Assembly: GCA_905201055.1 (NCBI GenBank)
Contig: CAJKMT010000032.1
Coordinates: 1-18,684 of the forward strand
Direction: 5' to 3'
Length of the DNA: 18,684 nucleotides
Origin: an uncultured Sutterella sp.
GTDB taxonomy: Bacteria; Pseudomonadota; Gammaproteobacteria; Burkholderiales; Burkholderiaceae_F
Part shown: in pieces, positions 14,728 through 18,684 of the stretch
Position numbering within the stretch: the first letter of the stretch is position 1
How the letters are laid out: each line of letters opens with the position of its first letter
Made by a program: the position numbers and the translations under genes
Notes under the pieces: generated by a model
Seen by the model: only the letters and a program-made list of their open reading frames with translations
The model's database searches: none
Told to the model about the DNA's origin: nothing

Positions 14728-16449
14728 ATGCCACTGAAATCATCTTCTATAAAGAAATCCCTCTGTAGTGCCATAGCTCTTTGCTGCATGGCTGCACCGG
14801 TCCTTGCCAAAGAAACCCTTCCGAATGTTGAATTAACCGGCGGTCTTTTGTTTCAGATCATCGCTTCTGAATTCGCTTTGCAGCGCCATGATCTCGGCAC
14901 TGCGTTTCAAACCTATATGCAAACGGCTCGCACCACCAAAGACTCTCGCTTGGCACAACGCGCTTTTGAGATCGCCGATGCTGCTCACGCTTTTGAGTTA
15001 GCCGGCGAAGCCTCCAAACTTTGGGAAACTCTGGCACCCGAAAATGAGAACGCTCAATTGGCTAATTTGCTGAGTCAAATTCGTCAAGGTGAGAATTCAG
15101 AAAGCTTGGCTAAAAAGGCTCACAAACTTATCGCTGAAAGCGCAAACCAAACAGAGAAATTGCAGCGTTTTCAAGCCATCGCCATCCAGGCGGAATTGGG
15201 AAATTGGCAGCCCCAGGAAATGCTTAATTTTCTCCGTCCGCTGGCTTCACTTTGTAAGGAACAAAAAGAGTCCGCATTAACATTAGCCAAACTTTATCGC
15301 CGTACTGGCAATGCTGAGTTAGGCGAACATTACGCAAAGATAGCTTGGCAACAACTTCCGGACAGCTCTGCCGCCTTACTTGAATATGCTGATGTTTTGA
15401 TCTCTAAACAACCTAAAGAAAGCATTCGGCTGTTGGAAAACTTTGTCCTCAAACATCCTAAAGACTACGATGCACAGCTTGGTTTGGCCAAAGCTTATGC
15501 AAGAACTCAAAATAAAAAAGGCGTCGAAAAACAGATCAAGGTTTTGGATTCATTCGCTCAAACTTTGCCTGACTTAGCTTTTACTTTAGCCAGTGTCTGT
15601 GACAATGTCGGACTTACTGATGAGACAAAGCGCTATCTGATGATGTTTGAGCGCCAGGCTAAAGATCGAAAATCATTTCAAGACCGTCTGCCGAGAACCT
15701 ATCTCTCACTGGGCATGATTGACTACAAGCAGCGGCATTTTGGGGCGGCTGCTGAGTGGTTTAAGCAAGTCGATGCAAGCAGCGAGTTTTATCCTCAAGC
15801 GCGACTATTCTTGGCGCAAAGTTTAGCTGCCGAAAAACGCTTTAAAGAAGCTCTCAATGTTTTGGATAAAACTAAAGTGGATGAACGGCTGCAGACAGAA
15901 TTTTTATATAAGAAAGCCCAGATTCTTTACGAGCAGGGATCGATCGGTCCGTCTTACAAAGCGATGAAACAGGCGCTTGAAACGGATCCGGACAATGCAA
16001 CGCTTCTTTACCAGTGTGCCATTGTGGCCAATGAGCTGCACCGTCTTTCTGAAGCTGAAAAATACCTTCAGGACGCCATTAATTTTCATCCCAATGAAGC
16101 GGATTTCTACAACACGCTCGGCTATCTTTGGGTTGACAACAATGTCAAACTGGATCAGGCTCAGTCATTAATTGAGAAAGCGTTGGAAATGAAGCCTGAT
16201 AACGCCGCCTATTTGGATTCGATGGGGTGGCTTCTCTTTCGAAAAGGGCAGCTGGCTGAGGCTCAAAAATACTTGGAAAAAGCGGTCTCTCTTCTCAAAG
16301 ACAAAGAAATTTTGCTGCATCTGGCCGAGCTTTATCAAGTGCAGGGCAAAACACAGAAAGCAATGGAGATTTTGAGACCAATGCTTAGAGAAAACGCCGA
16401 TGATCCGGTTGTCAACGCATTGATGGATCGTCTTCACCTGAGGTTTTAG
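14728..16449 (+). CDS. Exported tetratricopeptide-repeat protein
   Basis: The 573-residue protein has a signal peptide of about 27 residues (MPLKSSSIKKSLCSAIALCC..., cut after VLA). The rest is helical, with degenerate repeats through the first two thirds. Clear TPR units lie between about 420 and 560, for example EAEKYLQDAINFHPNEADFY, followed by ALEMKPDNAAYLDSMGWLLF and AQKYLEKAVSL. TPR proteins are scaffolds for protein-protein contacts; here the place is the periplasm or the outer-membrane face. A TPR gene directly before lolB-ispE is common in Proteobacteria (Pseudomonas aeruginosa PA4667 is one), so a role in envelope lipoprotein handling is plausible but unproven. The ATG at 14728 is chosen because it gives the signal peptide; a longer reading from 14641 lies over the start of mutY. 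The ribosome site is weak. Confidence 0.85.
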   Translation: MPLKSSSIKKSLCSAIALCCMAAPVLAKETLPNVELTGGLLFQIIASEFALQRHDLGTAFQTYMQTARTTKDSRLAQRAFEIADAAHAFELAGEASKLWETLAPENENAQLANLLSQIRQGENSESLAKKAHKLIAESANQTEKLQRFQAIAIQAELGNWQPQEMLNFLRPLASLCKEQKESALTLAKLYRRTGNAELGEHYAKIAWQQLPDSSAALLEYADVLISKQPKESIRLLENFVLKHPKDYDAQLGLAKAYARTQNKKGVEKQIKVLDSFAQTLPDLAFTLASVCDNVGLTDETKRYLMMFERQAKDRKSFQDRLPRTYLSLGMIDYKQRHFGAAAEWFKQVDASSEFYPQARLFLAQSLAAEKRFKEALNVLDKTKVDERLQTEFLYKKAQILYEQGSIGPSYKAMKQALETDPDNATLLYQCAIVANELHRLSEAEKYLQDAINFHPNEADFYNTLGYLWVDNNVKLDQAQSLIEKALEMKPDNAAYLDSMGWLLFRKGQLAEAQKYLEKAVSLLKDKEILLHLAELYQVQGKTQKAMEILRPMLRENADDPVVNALMDRLHLRF

Positions 16450-16457
16450 GAATGACA

Positions 16458-17024
16458 ATGTCGCTTAGAACGCTCACCTTAATTTCTGTCATGGCGCTTG
16501 GTTTGACCGGTTGCGTCTCTTTATCAACACCCGATTTAGAGCAATCGTGGCAAGGACGTTTTTCCATTTCTGCCGAATCAGCTACCAATCGCGAAAATCA
16601 TAGCGGCCGATTCACTCTCACTCATACGAGTGATGTATTGACAATACTGGACTTAAAGAGCCCTCTGGGCAACACCTTAGCCCGAATCACTCAAACGCCA
16701 AAGAACATTTCTTTGGAAACACTCGGCAATCCCACCATTGAGGCTTCTGATGCAGAGTCACTTCTGTTGGAAACCTTGGGATTCAGTGTTCCCGTCGAAG
16801 GATTACAGTATTGGATTGACGGCATTCCTGTTCCCGGAAGCTATGCAAAAACTTTGCCCGATAAACCTCCTTACCGACAAATTGAACAAAACGGTTGGTT
16901 AATTCAATACGAAAATTATGATGAATCGGCTCTTCCCAAAAGAATCCGACTTCAAAGACCGAACACTGAGAACTCTCCGTCCATATCAATACTTTTGCTG
17001 ATTTCAAATAGAAATGCCTCTTGA
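16458..17024 (+). CDS. lolB: Outer-membrane lipoprotein LolB
   Basis: The 188-residue lipoprotein has the signal MSLRTLTLISVMALGLTGC with the acylated Cys at 19. WQGRFSISAE and SGRFTLTH then form the first beta strands. Further segments LDLKSPLGNTLARI, LETLGFSVPVEGLQYWIDG and GWLIQYENYD are typical of LolB. LolB receives lipoproteins from LolA in the periplasm and inserts them in the outer membrane. The ATG at 16458 is preferred to 16452 because AGGA (16448-16451) is then six bases away instead of adjacent. The start is 8 bases after the TPR gene. The 3' end overlaps ispE by 11 bases. The last ten residues read through the ispE start and are probably not important. Confidence 0.93.
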   Translation: MSLRTLTLISVMALGLTGCVSLSTPDLEQSWQGRFSISAESATNRENHSGRFTLTHTSDVLTILDLKSPLGNTLARITQTPKNISLETLGNPTIEASDAESLLLETLGFSVPVEGLQYWIDGIPVPGSYAKTLPDKPPYRQIEQNGWLIQYENYDESALPKRIRLQRPNTENSPSISILLLISNRNAS

Positions 17025-17859
17025 ACTTCTTGCCCCTGCCAAATTAAATCTGTTTTTACATGTTGTCGGTCGGCGTCCCGATGGCTACCACGAACTGCAG
17101 TCGGTATTCGTTCTAATTGATTTGTGTGACACTGTTCGCATTTCTCTTCGCAATGATGGCTTAATCAACAGAACCGGCGACATTATCGGAGAACCCGAAA
17201 AAGACCTCTGTGTCAGAGCCGCTCGATTGCTTCAAAAAGAAACCGGTACATCGTTGGGGGCAGACATCGAAGTTATCAAACGAATTCCTGCAGGAGCCGG
17301 TTTAGGCGGAGGCTCTTCTGATGCCGCCACCACACTGATGGGATTAAATTGCCTGTGGAATCTTGCCATCCCCACTGAAAAACTCATGTCTTTAGCCGCC
17401 AGATTAGGAGCCGATGTGCCATTTTTCTTATTGGGTACAAATGCATGGGTTGAAGGCATCGGGGAAAAATTGCAGCCGATTGACATCCCTTCTTTACCCT
17501 TTGCGGTGATATGGCCGGGGGTCAGTCAACCGACTCCTCAAATTTTTTCGCATCCGGACTTGACAAGGAACACGAAATACGTCAAAATGTCGATCCTCGA
17601 CGCCGCTCGACAAACGGGCGACTGGATGAGTCTGGGACACAATGATCTAGAACCGATCGTAAAAATTGTGAACCCTGAGGTAAATCGATTACTAACAGCT
17701 TTACCTCAATTCCGCCTGACAGGCTCCGGTTCGGCAGCCTTTGCATTAATGCAAAAAGAAGAGGCGGAAAGGGTGTTTAAGAACATTCCGAAAACTTGGA
17801 AACATTTTTCGGTAAAAAGTCTTACAATACACCCGACGTTGTCAGCATTATCATGCTGA
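17014..17859 (+). CDS. ispE: 4-diphosphocytidyl-2-C-methyl-D-erythritol kinase
   Basis: The 281-residue GHMP kinase has APAKLNLFLHV with the active-site K10, GRRPDGYHELQSVF, the ATP-binding loop PAGAGLGGGSSDAA (92-105), LGADVPFF with catalytic D134, and the third motif LTGSGSA. It phosphorylates CDP-methylerythritol in the MEP pathway for isoprenoid precursors. The organism therefore uses the MEP route. The start overlaps the lolB end by 11 bases in another frame and has no strong Shine-Dalgarno site, which fits coupling. tRNA-Gln follows 12 bases after the stop. Length and motifs are normal for the family. Confidence 0.95.
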   Translation: MPLELLAPAKLNLFLHVVGRRPDGYHELQSVFVLIDLCDTVRISLRNDGLINRTGDIIGEPEKDLCVRAARLLQKETGTSLGADIEVIKRIPAGAGLGGGSSDAATTLMGLNCLWNLAIPTEKLMSLAARLGADVPFFLLGTNAWVEGIGEKLQPIDIPSLPFAVIWPGVSQPTPQIFSHPDLTRNTKYVKMSILDAARQTGDWMSLGHNDLEPIVKIVNPEVNRLLTALPQFRLTGSGSAAFALMQKEEAERVFKNIPKTWKHFSVKSLTIHPTLSALSC

Positions 17860-17871
17860 ACCAAAATTTGT

Positions 17872-17949
17872 AGGGGAGTCGCCAAGCTGGCCTAAGGCAC
17901 CGGATTTTGATTCCGGCATTCGAAGGTTCGAATCCTTCTACCCCTGCCA
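17872..17949 (+). tRNA. tRNA-Gln (anticodon TTG)
   Basis: A full cloverleaf of 78 bases with encoded CCA can be drawn. D stem is GCC/GGC (17881-17883, 17896-17898) with GG in the loop. Anticodon stem is CCGGA/TCCGG, loop TTTTGAT, anticodon TTG at 17907-17909. T stem is GAAGG/CCTTC with loop TTCGAAT. The discriminator base is G. The acceptor AGGGGAG (17872-17878) and TACCCCT (17939-17945) pair at five positions, but the sixth is A-A and the seventh G-U, which is unusual. It lies 12 bases after ispE and before prs, the conserved place for tRNA-Gln in this gene block. It may be co-transcribed with ispE; I find no convincing promoter of its own. Confidence 0.95.
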
Positions 17950-17959
17950 GCACAAAAAC

Positions 17960-18001
17960 GAAAGAGGATGGGAGGCAACAAATGCGCTCCCTTTCTTTTT
18001 T
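17960..18001 (+). terminator. Rho-independent terminator after tRNA-Gln
   Basis: The core stem GGGAG (17970-17974) with CTCCC (17987-17991) is extended at the loop side by GC/GC with one bulged G. At the base it is extended by GAAAG/CTTTC across a five-base bulge. A T run (17996-18001) follows. It separates the TPR-lolB-ispE-tRNA unit from prs. The stem is imperfect, so termination may be partial. Confidence 0.6.
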
Positions 18002-18002
18002 C

Positions 18003-18036
18003 AGGGCCGTCTTTGTGTTACTCTGACGGCTTCCCT
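18003..18036 (+). promoter_or_regulatory. Possible leader hairpin upstream of prs
   Basis: GCCGTC (18006-18011) can pair with GACGGC (18025-18030) around a 13-base loop, and AGG/CCT can extend the stem across a small bulge. No T tract follows, so it is not an obvious terminator. It sits in the 85-base region between the upstream terminator and the prs start, where the prs promoter must also lie. I cannot assign -35/-10 boxes with confidence. A regulatory role is only a guess. Confidence 0.3.
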
Positions 18037-18086
18037 GTTGTTAACTGCGAGAGCGCAAGCCCCCGCCCACGAAAAGAGCTTAAGTC

Positions 18087-18684
18087 ATGGATCCCATGGT
18101 TCCGGAAAGTATGATGGTCTTCACGGGCAACGCCAACCCGAAACTTGCCCAGGCTGTCACGAAATATCTCAACATTCCCCTTGGCTCCGCCACCGTCAAC
18201 CGCTTCAGCGACGGCGAAGTCATGGTTCAGCTGCTCGACAATGTGCGCGGCAAGGACGTCTTCATCCTTCAGAGCACCTGCGCTCCGACGAACGACAACC
18301 TGATGGAACTCATGATCATGGTTGACGCCCTCAAGCGTGCGTCCGCCCGCCGCATCACGGCTGCGATCCCCTACTACGGCTATGCCCGTCAGGACCGCCG
18401 TCCGCGTTCCACGCGCGTGGCCATCTCCGCCAAGGTCGTCGCCAACATGCTTCAGGCTGTCGGCGTTGACCGCGTCCTCACGATGGACCTCCATGCCGAC
18501 CAGATCCAGGGCTTCTTCGACATCCCGGTCGACAACATCTACGCCACCCCGGTTCTTCTCAACGACCTCGTCGAACGCAAGTACGACGACCTGATGGTTG
18601 TTTCCCCGGACGTCGGCGGCGTTGTCCGCGCCCGCGCCATGGCCAAGGCTCTCGAAGTCGACCTCGCCATCATCGACAAGCGCC
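18087..18684 (+). CDS. prs: Ribose-phosphate pyrophosphokinase, N-terminal part (runs off window)
   Basis: The open frame from ATG 18087 to the window end gives 199 residues of PRPP synthetase. It contains MVFTGNANPKLAQ, FSDGEVMVQLLDNVRG, LQSTCAPTNDNLMELMIM, the ATP-binding YYGYARQDR, the signature DLHADQIQGFFDIPVDN, and VSPDVGG. The enzyme makes PRPP from ribose-5-phosphate and ATP for nucleotide, histidine and tryptophan synthesis. AAGAG lies eight bases before the ATG; in-frame ATGs at 18096, 18111 and 18114 are alternatives. Codons end in C or G far more often than in the neighbouring genes, as expected for a highly expressed core gene. The gene follows the tRNA-Gln terminator. The phosphoribosyl-binding loop and C terminus are outside the window. 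Confidence 0.95.
   Translation, partial: MDPMVPESMMVFTGNANPKLAQAVTKYLNIPLGSATVNRFSDGEVMVQLLDNVRGKDVFILQSTCAPTNDNLMELMIMVDALKRASARRITAAIPYYGYARQDRRPRSTRVAISAKVVANMLQAVGVDRVLTMDLHADQIQGFFDIPVDNIYATPVLLNDLVERKYDDLMVVSPDVGGVVRARAMAKALEVDLAIIDKR

Noticed and set aside
17839..17867. TTGTCA with CAAAAT as a dedicated promoter for tRNA-Gln
   Set aside because: The transcription start would fall inside the mature tRNA, and the -10 match is poor.
18018..18494. A 158-codon open frame on the minus strand opposite prs
   Set aside because: It is the mirror of the strongly biased codon usage of prs, which is unmistakable on the plus strand; the product is low-complexity and matches no family I know.
1..18684. 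CRISPR arrays, insertion sequences, prophage or defence genes
   Set aside because: No regularly spaced repeats, transposase motifs, att duplications or phage-like genes were seen; nearly all DNA is covered by conserved housekeeping genes.

Overview
The window is a chromosomal segment of a betaproteobacterium. The order kdsD-kdsC-lptC-lptA-lptB-ptsN-rapZ, followed by TPR gene-lolB-ispE-tRNA-Gln-prs, is the usual beta/gammaproteobacterial arrangement. Moderate GC, weak Shine-Dalgarno sites and the absence of rpoN, hpf and hprK from the lptB-ptsN-rapZ block make me lean towards a gut Burkholderiales of the Sutterellaceae type (Sutterella/Parasutterella/Turicimonas). That taxonomic call is inference.

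Left part (1-4287). The 3' end of aspS is followed by a symmetric hairpin that can terminate both aspS and a convergent lipoprotein gene with two BamE-like repeats. A 12-TM MFS transporter follows. It converges, with interlocked stop codons, on a minus-strand unit of mtnA, a class II aldolase and a small conserved protein. mtnA plus the aldolase looks like the core of a DHAP-shunt/5-deoxyribose disposal route for 5'-methylthioadenosine or 5'-deoxyadenosine by-products. A 226-bp AT-rich divergent spacer with an 11-bp inverted repeat follows.

Middle part (4288-8489). A tight three-gene plus-strand unit encodes a PatZ-type protein lysine acetyltransferase (pseudo acyl-CoA synthetase fused to GNAT), a crotonase with isomerase-like rather than hydratase-like catalytic residues, and an orphan GltL-type amino-acid ABC ATPase with no permease or binding protein beside it.

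Envelope part (8545-13641). KdsD and KdsC serve KDO synthesis. LptC, LptA and LptB serve LPS export. An EIIA-Ntr protein (PtsN) with a C-terminal extension and RapZ complete the run. In many Proteobacteria rpoN and hpf lie between lptB and ptsN, and in many Betaproteobacteria hprK lies between ptsN and rapZ; here none of them is present. RapZ converges on MutY, again with interlocked stop codons.

Right part (14675-18684). mutY is divergent from an exported TPR protein, which is followed by lolB (outer-membrane lipoprotein insertion), ispE (MEP isoprenoid pathway), tRNA-Gln(TTG), a terminator, and the 5' two thirds of prs (PRPP synthetase), whose strong C/G-ending codon preference suggests high expression.

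Most of the window is conserved core genome. I see no IS element, prophage, CRISPR array or defence island. The points that most deserve a second look are the mtnA-aldolase unit, the missing rpoN/hpf/hprK block, the patZ-crotonase-orphan ATPase operon, and a mismatch in the tRNA-Gln acceptor stem.
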